From NCBI RefSeq assembly GCF_009882975.1, contig NZ_WTUX01000019.1:130645-194644 (forward strand): 64,000 nucleotides of DNA, in the 5' to 3' direction. The stretch is from Maritimibacter harenae. Lineage in GTDB: Bacteria > Pseudomonadota > Alphaproteobacteria > Rhodobacterales > Rhodobacteraceae. The notes under the pieces were generated by a model. That model saw only the letters and a list, made by a program, of their open reading frames with translations. It searched no databases and had not been told where the DNA came from. Below are positions 52,313-61,420 of the stretch, piece by piece. The position numbers and the translations under genes were made by a program. Numbering within the stretch: the first letter of the stretch is position 1; each line of letters starts with the position of its first letter.

Positions 52313-52887
52313 GTAGGTGTCCAGTCGAAAGTCAGGCCCGCCGCTTGGGCGAAGAGCGCGTATCCCGTTTTCGTGTCTTCAATCAGGCCGTCCGCAGCCG
52401 CCCCGTCGGGGTCCACCGCGTCGAGCTTGGTGCAGATCGCGGCCCAGGTCCGGGTCGCGTCGGGCTGCAGGAAGAAGCGCGGCACCGGGCGCACGTCCTT
52501 TTCCACCAGCCGCCGGCGCATCACCTCGACTCCGAGCCGCGATCCGAGGGCCAGGTACCCCGCGGCCAGCGGCGCCACTTCGTGGGCGACCATCAATGCG
52601 GGCGGCCGGATGTCCCGGTCGGCGCAATCGGCATCGAGCGCGCGCATCGTGTCTGGCATCACGGCGGCAAGCTCGGGCGAGCCGGGACGGGCGCAGGCAA
52701 GCTCGAGTGCGGCGAGGGCCGCGCGCTGGGCTGCAAGAAATGCCACCATGTGCCGCTCCGGCTCCTCCATGAAAGGCGCGAACCATGCCTCCGAGGCCTC
52801 ATGTTCGGCCCGGGTTTCGGTGCGCAGGACATGGCGGAAAGAGGGGCGTGGCGTTGGGCGCCTGCCGATTTGAGTGAGACTCAGCAT
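52309..52887 (-). CDS. bphO: Heme oxygenase (biliverdin-producing)
   Basis: A 192-residue bacterial heme oxygenase. The axial haem ligand is His29 in TETRAEHEASEAWF. The helical pattern and the distal segment HEVAPLAAGYLALGSRLG fit the family. It opens haem to biliverdin, the chromophore of the phytochrome encoded by the next gene (ATGA overlap). It is therefore named bphO. A palindrome lies 17-31 nt upstream of its start codon. Confidence 0.92.
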   Translation of the reverse strand: MLSLTQIGRRPTPRPSFRHVLRTETRAEHEASEAWFAPFMEEPERHMVAFLAAQRAALAALELACARPGSPELAAVMPDTMRALDADCADRDIRPPALMVAHEVAPLAAGYLALGSRLGVEVMRRRLVEKDVRPVPRFFLQPDATRTWAAICTKLDAVDPDGAAADGLIEDTKTGYALFAQAAGLTFDWTPT

Positions 52888-52903
52888 ATCAGAAAAATCA
52901 TAT

Positions 52904-52918
52904 AGCTGAAATACAGCT
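52904..52918. promoter_or_regulatory. Palindrome upstream of bphO
   Basis: AGCTG-AAATA-CAGCT is an exact 5-bp inverted repeat 16 nt upstream of the bphO start, in a short AT-rich stretch that must contain the promoter of the light-sensing operon. An operator is likely; the binding protein is unknown. Confidence 0.4.
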
Positions 52919-52970
52919 TAACAAGAGATAAGTGAGCACACACAAGATTCGATTTCATGACGCGACCCTG

Positions 52971-53579
52971 TCACGTCATCATCCAGTTTCCGACCGAAAA
53001 GACGGAGCCGATGGCGAGGAAGCCGATCAGCACCAGCAAGCCGTCGCGTGTCACCATCGCGACGGCCATGACGGCCACGGCGAAGCCGGCGAGCGACGCG
53101 GTGAACGGGACGAATTCCAGCAACGGCATCATTGCGCCGGAGACCAGGCAAAGGGTCTGCGGGAGGTAGAGGAGAGGCGGCTCGACCAACAAGCGCAGGC
53201 GTTCGCGCGTTACCCTGTCGAGCCAGCGCGCAGGCGGCGTGAGCAGGTCCAGCGCCTTCGTGATCCGCTTGCGCGGGGCGTGGCGGCGCATGATCCAGTC
53301 GGGCAGCCACACGTGACGGCGATGGGCGATCATCTGGAAGGAGATCAGCATGATCGTGATTCCGCAGATCGTGGAGAACAGCGGAATCCCGCTGACCGGC
53401 GTGACGATGATCAGCGCAGGCAGCATCAGGAGAGGCGAGAACGACGCGCGTCCCAAGGCTTCGACCACGTCGCGCACCGACACTTCGTTGCCCTCCAGGG
53501 CCCGCCGCGCGCGCTGCAGGATCGCCGATACGCTTTCGGGCCGGGCATGGGTCGGATTGTGCGCGGTGGTCTGGGTCAC
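52971..53579 (-). CDS. ExoD-family membrane protein
   Basis: A 202-residue protein of the exopolysaccharide synthesis ExoD family. A soluble N-terminal helix (ESVSAILQRARRALEGNEVS) precedes hydrophobic pairs with PLLMLPALIIVTPVSGIPLF, then the loop ITIMLISFQMIAHRRHVWLP, and two C-terminal helices. ExoD affects exopolysaccharide and stress tolerance in rhizobia, but its mechanism is unknown. The start is the GTG at 53579; the longer frame to 53963 runs antisense to the next gene. Confidence 0.87.
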   Translation of the reverse strand: MTQTTAHNPTHARPESVSAILQRARRALEGNEVSVRDVVEALGRASFSPLLMLPALIIVTPVSGIPLFSTICGITIMLISFQMIAHRRHVWLPDWIMRRHAPRKRITKALDLLTPPARWLDRVTRERLRLLVEPPLLYLPQTLCLVSGAMMPLLEFVPFTASLAGFAVAVMAVAMVTRDGLLVLIGFLAIGSVFSVGNWMMT

Positions 53580-53679
53580 GGATGTCTGCCTCGTCGTCAG
53601 GCAAACGCGATCGGATCGGGGAAGTTCCCGCAGGAACAGGCCCCGCAGGCGTGCGTTGGGACCCCAAAGGAGGTTCCAC

Positions 53680-54201
53680 ATGTCCGAGATCAAGCACACC
53701 AAGACAGACCCCGCAGACGTCTTCTGGGGCACCGCCGAGGATACCCGCTTCGGGATGCTGGGCGTGAAGGGCACGGACCAGCACATGCAGCCCATGACCC
53801 ATTTCGTGGACCGGAAGGGCAAGGCGCTCTGGTTCGTCACCAGCCGCGAGACCGACCTGGCCAAGACCATCGGTGAGGGCTGGCAGACGAAGATGAGCGG
53901 TGACGGCACCGAGGCGAAGTTCACCATCGTCTCCAAGGGCCAGGACGTGCAGATCAGCGCCAAGGGGCGGCTGCACTACAGCGACGAGAAGGACAAGCAC
54001 GAAGAGCTTTGGAACCCCGTGATCGGGGCCTGGTTCGAAGGCAAGGACGACCCGAACCTCGTGGTCTACCGCTTCGAGCTGGAAGAGGCCGCGATCTGGG
54101 CCTCGACCGATTCCACCTTCGTCTTCGCCTGGGAAATCGCCAAGGCGCAGGGTCGCGACAAGGACCCGGACGTGGGCGTCCACGAGGTCATCAACTTCTG
54201 A
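53680..54201 (+). CDS. Pyridoxamine 5-prime-phosphate oxidase-like general stress protein
   Basis: A 173-residue split-barrel flavin-binding protein. It has FWGTAEDTRFGMLGVKGTDQ, then PMTHFVDRKGKALWFVTSRE and the C-terminal RFELEEAAIWASTDSTFVFA. These match the GSP26-like general stress family, which binds FMN or F420-like cofactors but has no firm reaction. The ATG at 53680 lies 5 nt after an excellent AAAGGAGGTT. The divergent neighbour is ExoD. Confidence 0.9.
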   Translation: MSEIKHTKTDPADVFWGTAEDTRFGMLGVKGTDQHMQPMTHFVDRKGKALWFVTSRETDLAKTIGEGWQTKMSGDGTEAKFTIVSKGQDVQISAKGRLHYSDEKDKHEELWNPVIGAWFEGKDDPNLVVYRFELEEAAIWASTDSTFVFAWEIAKAQGRDKDPDVGVHEVINF

Positions 54202-54207
54202 GACACC

Positions 54208-54243
54208 AAGGCCGATCCGTCACTGGAACGGGTCGGCCTTTCC
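54208..54243 (+). terminator. Terminator of the general stress protein gene
   Basis: AAGGCCGA (54208-54215) pairs with TCGGCCTT (54233-54240), followed by TCCC. It begins 7 nt past the stop and overlaps the last codons of the convergent secreted-protein gene. Its T tract is short. Confidence 0.6.
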
Positions 54244-54786
54244 CGCGCCGCCGCCCGCGAAGGGATCGGACGGCGTCGCCATCGCATCGAGATAACTTTC
54301 GGTGCAGGCCATCACCTCGTTCATCGCCATGTTCGTGCCGCGCAGCGAGAACGAGCCCAGCTCGGTCCCGCGGTAGGTCCAGACCATGTTCAGGGACCGC
54401 TGGAATTCCCGCACGAAATTGCCGGACGAATCCGAGGTCGCCGGGAATACGTTGTAGAGTCCCGGGCGACCCTGCACGTTCGTGCCGTACATCGTGATGT
54501 CCCATGGCGCGCGGCGGTCGAAGCGCACGACCAGGTCGTATGGATCGTCCACGACGAGCGAGGTCCAGGCTTGGTTGAGCACGGCGAGCCGGAGGCCCAG
54601 GTCGCCGGTGGTCGTGTCGAGCCCGATGAAGACGAAGGAATTGTTGTCGTATTCCGCGATCGCCGCGCAGGCACCGTATTCCTCGAAGAACTGGACGTCC
54701 CACCATCCCACCGTTTTCCAGTGCATCGTGTTCTGGGCGAGGGCCGGCGTGGCGAGAAGGGCGAAGAGAACGGCAATGAGGCGCAT
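54220..54786 (-). CDS. Secreted protein of unknown function
   Basis: A 188-residue protein with a signal peptide (MRLIAVLFALLATPALA, cut before QNTMHW). The mature part has two cysteines (in YGACAAIAEYD and MACTESYLD) that could pair and a beta-rich middle (SFVFIGLDTTTGDLGLRLAV). A Gly/Ala/Asp/Pro-rich end follows. The ATG at 54786 begins the signal peptide; an earlier one at 54810 adds eight residues. No family recognised. It is periplasmic or exported. Confidence 0.8.
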   Translation of the reverse strand: MRLIAVLFALLATPALAQNTMHWKTVGWWDVQFFEEYGACAAIAEYDNNSFVFIGLDTTTGDLGLRLAVLNQAWTSLVVDDPYDLVVRFDRRAPWDITMYGTNVQGRPGLYNVFPATSDSSGNFVREFQRSLNMVWTYRGTELGSFSLRGTNMAMNEVMACTESYLDAMATPSDPFAGGGAGKADPFQ

Positions 54787-54856
54787 GCGAAAAACCCGGG
54801 CAGAAGACATCCGGGTTTCAGGTTAGCAACAGATCGCCGAATCGCAAAACCCGGGG

Positions 54857-55279
54857 TCAGTCCCCCGGGTCGATCACGTTGAACATGTCGCGCGACAGGC
54901 GCCATTCCTCGTCCACCACCCGCCAGACATGCATGGCACGGGTGCGCACCTCGCCGTCGCCGGTTTTCGTGACCGCCTCGCCGATCTCGACCGCGGTGTC
55001 GGTGCCGTGGCCGCGGATCTCGAGCACGGTGTAGCGCAGCGTCTCCGCCCCGGCCTCGAACGCGTCGGCATAGTAGCCTTCGATTTCCTCGGGCCCGGAC
55101 AGGTGCGGATGGGCGGGCGGGAAGAGCGCCGCGTCCTCGGTGTAGAACGCGGCCACTGCACGCGCGTCGCCGTCGTTGTAGGCGGTGACGAAGCCGTTCA
55201 GGCGGTCGAGGATCGGGTTGTCCTGGGCCGTGGCGGACGTGGCCAGCGTGGCAAGGCAGAGAAGCAGGCAGAAACGCAT
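54857..55279 (-). CDS. Secreted SnoaL/NTF2-like protein
   Basis: A 140-residue protein with a signal peptide (MRFCLLLCLATLATSATAQ). The mature domain has the cone-fold pattern DRLNGFVTAYNDGDARAVAA, FYTEDAALFPPAHPHLSGPE and WRVVDEEWRLSRDMFNV, typical of SnoaL-like/DUF4440 proteins. The pocket's ligand is unknown. It is exported to the periplasm, which is less common for the fold. The ATG at 55279 is the natural start. Confidence 0.85.
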   Translation of the reverse strand: MRFCLLLCLATLATSATAQDNPILDRLNGFVTAYNDGDARAVAAFYTEDAALFPPAHPHLSGPEEIEGYYADAFEAGAETLRYTVLEIRGHGTDTAVEIGEAVTKTGDGEVRTRAMHVWRVVDEEWRLSRDMFNVIDPGD

Positions 55280-55405
55280 CGGGGACTCTCCGGCGGGAAT
55301 GATCTTTAGGATAGCAACCGGGCGCCGGGCGGCAAGCCGGTGGCGGGAAGTGATGGTTTGATCGCGCGTCCTGCGGTAGGATGGCCAAAACACCGGAGAG
55401 CAGCC

Positions 55406-55804
55406 ATGACCCGCCTGATCGCCTTGATTCCCATTGCCTTTCTCGCCGCCTGTTCGGAGGGCGAGATAACGCCGGACGCGGCCGAGGGGGCTGTGCTCTA
55501 CGGCGAATACTGCGCGGCGTGCCACGGTGCGGACGCAACCGGCGGGCCCGCGGTGGCCGGGGCCGTGCCGCCGGACCTGACGCGGCTGGCGGCGCGCAAT
55601 GGCGGGGACTTCCCGATGGCCTACGTCATGTCGACCATCGACGGCTATGCCCGCGACGACACGCACGGGCCGATGCCGCGCTTCGGCGACCTGATCGAAA
55701 GCGAAACGATCACCTGGGTCGACCGTGATGGCACGCCCACCCCGACGCCCGCGGCATTGGTCGCGTTGGGCACGTACCTCCGCGGGCTGCAGGTTCAGGG
55801 CTGA
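55406..55804 (+). CDS. c-type cytochrome lipoprotein
   Basis: A 132-residue protein with a lipoprotein signal (MTRLIALIPIAFLAAC, lipobox LAAC) and a single haem c site CAACH in YGEYCAACHGADATGG (near residue 36). The axial methionine is probably in GPMPRFGDL. It is an electron carrier anchored in the envelope, like cytochromes linked to cbb3 oxidase or to dehydrogenases. Its partner is not in view. The ATG at 55406 follows CCGGAGAGCAGCC. Confidence 0.88.
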   Translation: MTRLIALIPIAFLAACSEGEITPDAAEGAVLYGEYCAACHGADATGGPAVAGAVPPDLTRLAARNGGDFPMAYVMSTIDGYARDDTHGPMPRFGDLIESETITWVDRDGTPTPTPAALVALGTYLRGLQVQG

Positions 55805-56134
55805 TCAGTTCAGCAATTCCGAGACGATGCCGATCGCCTCGATCACCGTCGCCGTGTCGCGCGCGACGCGGTAGAGCTGGTTGTCGCGGCGCACGTAGAG
55901 TTCGTCCGACGGGAGCGGCGGCAGGCTGTAATTGTCGGGGTTCTCGACCACGATGTAGTTGTTGATCACCTGCAGGCGCTCTTCTTCGTGGCGGTCCATC
56001 TTCTTGGCGTGGCCCGGCGGAATGCCCCCCACGCCCCAGCCGACACCGCGGTTCTTGCCGGGATCGGCAGCAGCGGGTGCGGCCATCGCGATGGCCGCGG
56101 TTGCGAGAATCAGGGGTCTGACCTGTTTGAACAT
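55805..56134 (-). CDS. Small secreted RcnB/CigR-like protein
   Basis: A 109-residue protein with a signal peptide (FKQVRPLILATAAIAMAAPA, cut after AAA). A Gly-rich stretch with GVGGIPPGHAKKMDRHEEER follows, then a C-terminal half with SDELYVRRDNQLYRVARDTA. The PPGHAKK plus R-x-x-x-x-L-Y-R pattern is like periplasmic RcnB-type proteins of Rhodobacterales. A role in metal homeostasis is suggested only by the name. The ATG at 56134 lies 5 nt after GGAGG. It ends one nt after the convergent cytochrome. Confidence 0.78.
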   Translation of the reverse strand: MFKQVRPLILATAAIAMAAPAAADPGKNRGVGWGVGGIPPGHAKKMDRHEEERLQVINNYIVVENPDNYSLPPLPSDELYVRRDNQLYRVARDTATVIEAIGIVSELLN

Positions 56135-56238
56135 GTGTGCCTCCATTTCGTTGGCATTCCTTTAACGCGTCGGGGCCGGAATGGTGCCAGCGGGTCCACG
56201 CTCATGGCGGGACATCGCCGATGGCAGGCCCCCGGGCG

Positions 56239-56358
56239 TTACTGTTCGGCCTGCGCCGGTGCGCCGGCGGGCGTGTTCGCGGGAATACCGGTGATGAAGC
56301 CCAGGCCGGACAGGCCGAGGCTCACGACGAGGGCCGAGGCGGCGATTGCATTGCTCAT
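56239..56358 (-). CDS. 39-residue secreted or membrane micropeptide
   Basis: The frame encodes MSNAIAASALVVSLGLSGLG, FITGIPANTP and AGAPAQAEQ. A hydrophobic N-terminal half that could be a signal or a membrane helix is followed by a Pro/Ala-rich tail. The ATG at 56358 lies 6 nt after AAGGAGA, a strong ribosome-binding site, which is the main support. It is below normal gene-caller size and its neighbours are other small exported proteins. No family known. Confidence 0.6.
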   Translation of the reverse strand: MSNAIAASALVVSLGLSGLGFITGIPANTPAGAPAQAEQ

Positions 56359-56582
56359 GGCTGGTCTCCTTCTGGGCAGCGTTGTTTTGCCAACGTTCCG
56401 AAGGGGGCCAGCGGTTCCATGCCGACTGGGAATCGATGTGCGGTGTGGTTTTCGGGTGGGTTGGCACCCATCCTACGGACGATGGCCAACTTGTGGTGCA
56501 AGGAGGCGGAGTTTCATGCGTCAGGTCGACTTTGCATGGGTACCTTCACTCTGGGTGAGAGCACATATGCCCGTCTTCATCG

Positions 56583-58535
56583 TCAAACATCCAACTCCTC
56601 CACGAACCGCGCGTTCTCCTGGATATACTGGAACCGCAGCTCCGGCTTCTTGCCCATGAGCCGCTCGACAAGGTCGCCGGTTTCGCCGGGTTCGTCCTCG
56701 TCGATCGTCACGCGGATCAATTTCCGCGTCGCCGGGTCCATCGTGGTTTCCTTGAGGTCCTTGGCGTCCATCTCGCCCAGGCCCTTGAAGCGCTGGGTTT
56801 CGATCTTCCCCTTGCCGCCCAGGCCCTTGGCCATCCAAAGGTCCTTCTCGGCATCGTCCGAGACGTAGAGCCGCTTGGCCCCCTGCGTCAGCCGGTAGAG
56901 CGGCGGGCAGGCGAGGTAGAGGTGGCCGTGGTCGATCAGCGGGCGCATCTGGCTGAAGAAGAACGTCATCAGGAGCGCCGCGATGTGCGCGCCGTCGACG
57001 TCCGCGTCGGTCATGATAATGACCTTGTCGTAGCGCAGGTCGTCCACGCGGAACTTGGTCCCCATGCCGACGCCCAATGCCTGGCAGAGGTCGTTGATCT
57101 CCTGGTTCTGGCCCAGCTTCGAGCTTGCCGCGCCCAGCACGTTCAGGATCTTGCCCCGAAGCGGCAGCAGCGCCTGCGTTTTGCGGTCGCGCGCCATCTT
57201 GGCCGAGCCGCCGGCGGAGTCGCCCTCGACCAGGAAGATCTCGGTCCCGTCGCGGTTCGACGTGGTGCAGTCCACCAGCTTGCCCGGCAGGCGCAGCTTC
57301 TTGGTGGCGGATTTTCGGGCGGTCTCCTTCTCCTGCTTGCGGCGAAGCCGCTCCTCGGAGCGCAGGATCAGGAAGTCGAGGATGGCGCCCGCGGACTTCG
57401 TGTCGGCGGCCAGCCAGTTGTCGAAGTGGTCGCGCACCGCGCCCTCGACCATCTTGGCCGCCGATTCCGTCGACAGCCGGTCCTTGGTCTGGCCGACGAA
57501 GGCCGGGTCGGCGATGAAGGTGGACACCAGCGCGCAGCCGCCGGTCATCAGGTCGTCGCGGTTGATCTGCGCGGCCTTCTTGTTGCCCACGAGCTCGCCG
57601 TAGGCCTTGATCCCCTTCAGGATCGCCGCCCAGAACCCTGCGACGTGCGTGCCGCCCTCGGGCGTGGGCACGGTGTTACAGTAGGACTGGATGAAGCCGT
57701 CGCGCGCCGGGGTCCAGTTGATCGCCCATTCGACGTAGCCCGGTTCCCCGAACTTCTCGCGGAACTCGACCTTCCCGGCGAACCCCGTCTCGGAATAGGT
57801 CGAGGCGGTCCCCAGCACCTCCTTGAGGTAATCCTTGAGCCCGCCGGGGAAGTGGAACGTGGCCTCGGTCGGCGTCTCGCCGTCGTCGATGTGCGACTTC
57901 CACCGGATCTCGACCCCCGAGAAGAGGTAGGCCTTGGACCGCGCGAGCGTGAAGAGCCGCTTGGGCTTGAAGCGGTGGGAGCCGAAGATCTCTTCGTCCG
58001 CGTGGAACGTGACCTCGGTCCCGCGCCGGTTGGGGGCGGCGCCGACCTTCTCGACCGGGCCCAACGGCTTGCCGCGCGAGAAGCGCTGTTCGAACAGCTC
58101 CTTGTTCTTGGCGACCTGCACGACGAGCGAATCTGACAGCGCGTTCACCACCGACGAGCCCACCCCGTGCAGGCCCCCCGAGGTCTGGTAGGCCTTGCCC
58201 GAGAACTTGCCGCCCGCGTGGAGCGTGCAAAGGATCACCTCTAGCGCGGACTTGTCCGGGAACTTCGGGTGCGGGTCGATCGGGATGCCGCGCCCGTTGT
58301 CGCGCACGGTGACCGAGTAATCCGCGTGCAGCTCCACCTCGATCCGGTTGGCGTGGCCCGCGACCGCCTCGTCCATCGAGTTGTCGAGGATTTCGGCCAC
58401 CATGTGGTGCAGCGCGCGCTCATCGGTGCCGCCGATGTACATGCCGGGGCGCTGGCGGACGGGCTCCAGCCCTTCGAGCACCTCGATCGAGGAGGCGTCG
58501 TAGCTGTCAGGGGCATTGGTGAGGAGGTCGCTCAT
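56583..58535 (-). CDS. parE: DNA topoisomerase IV subunit B
   Basis: A 650-residue GHKL ATPase/TOPRIM subunit that decatenates replicated chromosomes with ParC. ATP-binding motifs are [20 protein letters not shown] and the glycines in [16 protein letters not shown]. The TOPRIM part has [20 protein letters not shown] and [27 protein letters not shown] is the N-terminal ParE pattern (GyrB would be about 800 residues). The ATG at 58535 begins MSDLLTNAP. Confidence 0.96.
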   Translation of the reverse strand: MSDLLTNAPDSYDASSIEVLEGLEPVRQRPGMYIGGTDERALHHMVAEILDNSMDEAVAGHANRIEVELHADYSVTVRDNGRGIPIDPHPKFPDKSALEVILCTLHAGGKFSGKAYQTSGGLHGVGSSVVNALSDSLVVQVAKNKELFEQRFSRGKPLGPVEKVGAAPNRRGTEVTFHADEEIFGSHRFKPKRLFTLARSKAYLFSGVEIRWKSHIDDGETPTEATFHFPGGLKDYLKEVLGTASTYSETGFAGKVEFREKFGEPGYVEWAINWTPARDGFIQSYCNTVPTPEGGTHVAGFWAAILKGIKAYGELVGNKKAAQINRDDLMTGGCALVSTFIADPAFVGQTKDRLSTESAAKMVEGAVRDHFDNWLAADTKSAGAILDFLILRSEERLRRKQEKETARKSATKKLRLPGKLVDCTTSNRDGTEIFLVEGDSAGGSAKMARDRKTQALLPLRGKILNVLGAASSKLGQNQEINDLCQALGVGMGTKFRVDDLRYDKVIIMTDADVDGAHIAALLMTFFFSQMRPLIDHGHLYLACPPLYRLTQGAKRLYVSDDAEKDLWMAKGLGGKGKIETQRFKGLGEMDAKDLKETTMDPATRKLIRVTIDEDEPGETGDLVERLMGKKPELRFQYIQENARFVEELDV

Positions 58536-59041
58536 TCGGGGCTGCTCTTTTCTGGGTTGGTTGCCGGGCATTATGGCAGGGGTGCCCGCAAGGGAAAAGC
58601 GGGTCTGATGCGAATCGTTTGTGGCAGTGGCCGGAGCGGGGTCGGGCGCGGCGCGAACAATTCCCGTATCGATCTGGGCATTGCTGCCGTATCGTGGATA
58701 AAGTCCTCTGAAATAAGGAGAAAATGGGGCAGAGATGCGCGTTTTCGTTGACCGGGGTAAGGCAAACCTGCATATTTCAGGTGTCGCAGCGGCTGGCTTG
58801 GGGGCTGGCGGTGACTGCAGCGAACCCTCGGGTCAGGGGGTGACATGGTCAGCGACGTTTCCGCGCGAAACGGACTTCGGCATCTGGCAGGGTGCATCCG
58901 GTCTGGTCAGGACCGGGACGAAGGTATGCGCGGTTTGAAAGTCTGGTGATTTGGACGTGGTGGTCAGGGGTGTCCACCGGGGCGTCCAAGGGGGAAAGAC
59001 CGGGGTAGGGGTACCCCGGTCTTTTCATGTCCGGGCCATGC
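58536..59041. other. 506-nt gap between parE and truA with a possible micropeptide or small RNA
   Basis: The gap separates two leftward genes. On the plus strand a 39-residue frame (58724-58843) starts at an ATG 5 nt after AAGGAG: MGQRCAFSLTGVRQTCIFQV then SQRLAWGLAVTAANPRVRG. About 150 nt farther on is a strong terminator (58996-59025) usable by a rightward transcript. Together these suggest a plus-strand small RNA or micropeptide, but coding character is weak. Otherwise the stretch has no recognisable gene. Confidence 0.35.
58996..59025. terminator. Bidirectional intrinsic-type terminator beyond truA
   Basis: AAGACCGGGGTA (58996-59007) and TACCCCGGTCTT (59012-59023) form a perfect 12-bp stem with a GGGG loop. 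Rightward it ends TTTT; leftward it continues TTTCCCC. It starts 14 nt beyond the truA stop and can serve truA, and equally a rightward transcript from the gap. Confidence 0.85.
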
Positions 59042-59809
59042 TCAGGCGAAGGGATCGTCCGGGTAGCGCACGGCGGCCAGGTAGAGACCTTCCGGAGGAC
59101 ATACCGGCCCGCAGGCGGCGCGGTCGCGTGCTTCAAGCGCGGCGGTCACGTCGTCGGGCGTCCAGGCGCCTGCGCCCACGCGCTCCAGCGTGCCCACGAA
59201 GCTGCGCACCTGGTTGTGCAGGAAGCTGCGGGCGCGGACGTGGAAGCGGTATTCCGTGCCGCCGGGGTAGGGCAGGCTTTCCACCCGCAGCTCGTCCAGC
59301 GTCTTCACCGGGCTGTCCGCCTGGCACATGGTCGAGCGGAAGGTGGTGAAATCGTGGTTGCCGATCAGCCGGTCGGCGCCGGCCTGCATCGCGTCCGGGT
59401 CCAGCTCCTGCGCCACGCGCCACGCGTTGCCGCGGTCATGGACAAGCGGCGCGCGGCGCGAGACGAGGCGGAACAGGTATTGCCGTTCGACGGCCGAGAA
59501 GCGGGCGTGGAACGCTTCGTCCACCTGCGCGCAATCGACGATCGCGACCGGTGCGGGCTTGAGGTGATAGTTCAGCGCCTCCGACAGCCGGAACGGGTCC
59601 CAGTCCTTCGCAAGATCGCAGTGGGCCACCTGTCCCAGCGCGTGGACGCCCGCATCGGTGCGCCCGGCCGCGGCGATCGACGGCACGTCGCGCTCCAGCT
59701 TCGCGAGCGCGGCCTCGACCGCGGCCTGCACTGAAGGGTGTTCCTTCTGCCGTTGCCAGCCGGAAAACGGGGCCCCGTCGTATTCGACCTTGAGCGCGTA
59801 GCGCGGCAT
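59042..59809 (-). CDS. truA: tRNA pseudouridine(38-40) synthase
   Basis: A 255-residue TruA. The catalytic Asp52 is in [16 protein letters not shown]. The N-terminal [18 protein letters not shown] and the C-terminal [19 protein letters not shown] are standard. It modifies the anticodon stem-loop of many tRNAs. Its ATG overlaps the purK stop (TGATG), so truA is coupled to purine genes. Confidence 0.95.
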   Translation of the reverse strand: MPRYALKVEYDGAPFSGWQRQKEHPSVQAAVEAALAKLERDVPSIAAAGRTDAGVHALGQVAHCDLAKDWDPFRLSEALNYHLKPAPVAIVDCAQVDEAFHARFSAVERQYLFRLVSRRAPLVHDRGNAWRVAQELDPDAMQAGADRLIGNHDFTTFRSTMCQADSPVKTLDELRVESLPYPGGTEYRFHVRARSFLHNQVRSFVGTLERVGAGAWTPDDVTAALEARDRAACGPVCPPEGLYLAAVRYPDDPFA

Positions 59810-60894
59810 CAGGCGGGTCCGGTGATCCGGTTCACGTGGCCCATCTTGCGCCCCGGCTTGACCTCGGACTTGCCGTAGAGATGGATCGCGTTCGCGCTGT
59901 CCTGGGCGAGGTACGGGACCCGCTCGACGGCGTCGCCGATGAGGTTGGTCATGACCACGTTGGCGTAATGCGTCCCGTCGCCCAGCGGCCAGCCCGCGAC
60001 CGCGCGGATGTGTTGCTCGAACTGGTCGATGGCGCAGCCGTTCTGGGTCCAGTGCCCCGAGTTGTGCACGCGCGGGGCGATCTCGTTCACCACGAGCCCC
60101 ATCGGCGTCACGAAGAGTTCGACGCCCATGACACCCACGTAGTCGAGCTTCTGCAGGATGCGCGCGGCCATCCCCTGCGCCTCGGCGACCGCCTGGGTCG
60201 ACAGGCGGGCGGGGATGGTCGTGGTGTCGAGGATGCCGTCGGTGTGGATGTTCTCGCCCGGCGGGAAGCTCGCGAAATCGCCCGAGAGGCCGCGCGCGGC
60301 GATCACGGAGACCTCGAAGTCGAAATCCACGAAGCCCTCGAGGATCGCGGGGGCGCCGTTCATGTCGGCCAGCGCGTTCTCGGCATCGTCCGGTGAAGAC
60401 AGGCGGGCCTGCCCCTTGCCGTCATAGCCGAAGCGCCGGGTCTTCAGGATCGAGGGCGTGCCGATCTCGGCCATCGCCTCGGCCAGGTCGACCGCGTCGT
60501 CGACGGCGGCAAAAGGGGCGACGGCAAGGCCGAGATCGGCCAGGAACGCCTTCTCGGTGAGCCGGTCCTGGCTGACCTTGAGCGCGCGGCGGCCGGGGCG
60601 CACCGGGGCGATCGCTTCGACGATGTCGAGGGCCGAGGTCGGGATGTTCTCGAACTCGTAGGTGATGACGTCGACGGATTCGGCAAAGCGTTTCAGCGCG
60701 TCTTCGTCGTCGTATTCCGCCTGGTGGTGGTAGTTCGCCACGTGGCTGGCCGGACAATCGCCGCCGGGCTCGAAGATCGCGGATTTGAACCCGAGCCGCG
60801 CGGCCGCGACCGACAGCATCCGGCCAAGCTGGCCGCCGCCGAGAATGCCGATGGTGGCACCGGGCTCGAGTGTGCGGGCGGAGGTATCACTCAT
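59809..60894 (-). CDS. purK: 5-(carboxyamino)imidazole ribonucleotide synthase
   Basis: A 361-residue ATP-grasp enzyme of purine synthesis, forming N5-CAIR for PurE. It has [49 protein letters not shown] and [20 protein letters not shown]. The ATG at 60894 is preferred, giving an 8-nt overlap with purE; an ATG at 60906 would give 20. The longer frame to 61119 lies within purE and is rejected. Confidence 0.95.
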   Translation of the reverse strand: MSDTSARTLEPGATIGILGGGQLGRMLSVAAARLGFKSAIFEPGGDCPASHVANYHHQAEYDDEDALKRFAESVDVITYEFENIPTSALDIVEAIAPVRPGRRALKVSQDRLTEKAFLADLGLAVAPFAAVDDAVDLAEAMAEIGTPSILKTRRFGYDGKGQARLSSPDDAENALADMNGAPAILEGFVDFDFEVSVIAARGLSGDFASFPPGENIHTDGILDTTTIPARLSTQAVAEAQGMAARILQKLDYVGVMGVELFVTPMGLVVNEIAPRVHNSGHWTQNGCAIDQFEQHIRAVAGWPLGDGTHYANVVMTNLIGDAVERVPYLAQDSANAIHLYGKSEVKPGRKMGHVNRITGPA

Positions 60895-61375
60895 CTTGGG
60901 GCTCATCGGGGATCGAGTTGGACAGGGCCGCGCGCCAGTCGTCCAGGCGCCGGGCGAGGTCGGGGTCGGAGACGGCGAGGATTCCGGCGGCCATGAGGCC
61001 CGCGTTGGCGGCCCCGGCCGCGCCGATCGCCATCGTGGCCACGGGGAAGCCCTTGGGCATCTGCACGATGGAATAGAGGCTGTCGACACCGGAGAGGGCG
61101 CGGGTCTGGACCGGCACACCGATCACCGGCACGCGGGTCTTGGAAGCCATCATGCCGGGCAGGTGGGCCGCGCCCCCGGCGCCCGCGATGATCACGTGCA
61201 ACCCACGGTCGACCGCGCTCTTGCCGTAGTCCCAGAGCCGGTCGGGCGTGCGATGCGCCGAGACGATCTTCGCCTCGTAGGTCACGTCCAGTTCGTCGAG
61301 AATGTCGGCGGCTTGCTTCATCGTGGACCAGTCGGACTGGCTGCCCATGATGATTCCCACTTTCACGTCGGCCAT
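60887..61375 (-). CDS. purE: N5-carboxyaminoimidazole ribonucleotide mutase
   Basis: A 162-residue class I PurE. The substrate loop is [20 protein letters not shown], then [20 protein letters not shown] and [16 protein letters not shown]. It converts N5-CAIR to CAIR, directly after PurK. The two genes overlap and are co-translated. The ATG at 61375 begins MADVKVGII. Confidence 0.96.
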   Translation of the reverse strand: MADVKVGIIMGSQSDWSTMKQAADILDELDVTYEAKIVSAHRTPDRLWDYGKSAVDRGLHVIIAGAGGAAHLPGMMASKTRVPVIGVPVQTRALSGVDSLYSIVQMPKGFPVATMAIGAAGAANAGLMAAGILAVSDPDLARRLDDWRAALSNSIPDEPQDE

Positions 61376-61420
61376 ATGCGCCCTCCATCAGGAAGCGCCG
61401 TTTATAAGGGCTTCAGGCCC

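Noticed and set aside
50591-52873. 760-residue plus-strand frame over the phytochrome and heme oxygenase
   Set aside because: Antisense shadow; the minus strand carries complete PAS-GAF-PHY-kinase-receiver and heme oxygenase sequences.
58735-58938. 67-residue plus-strand frame in the parE-truA gap
   Set aside because: It has no ribosome-binding site at a proper distance and no domain. The neighbouring 39-residue frame at 58724 has the better start signal, and even that is weak.
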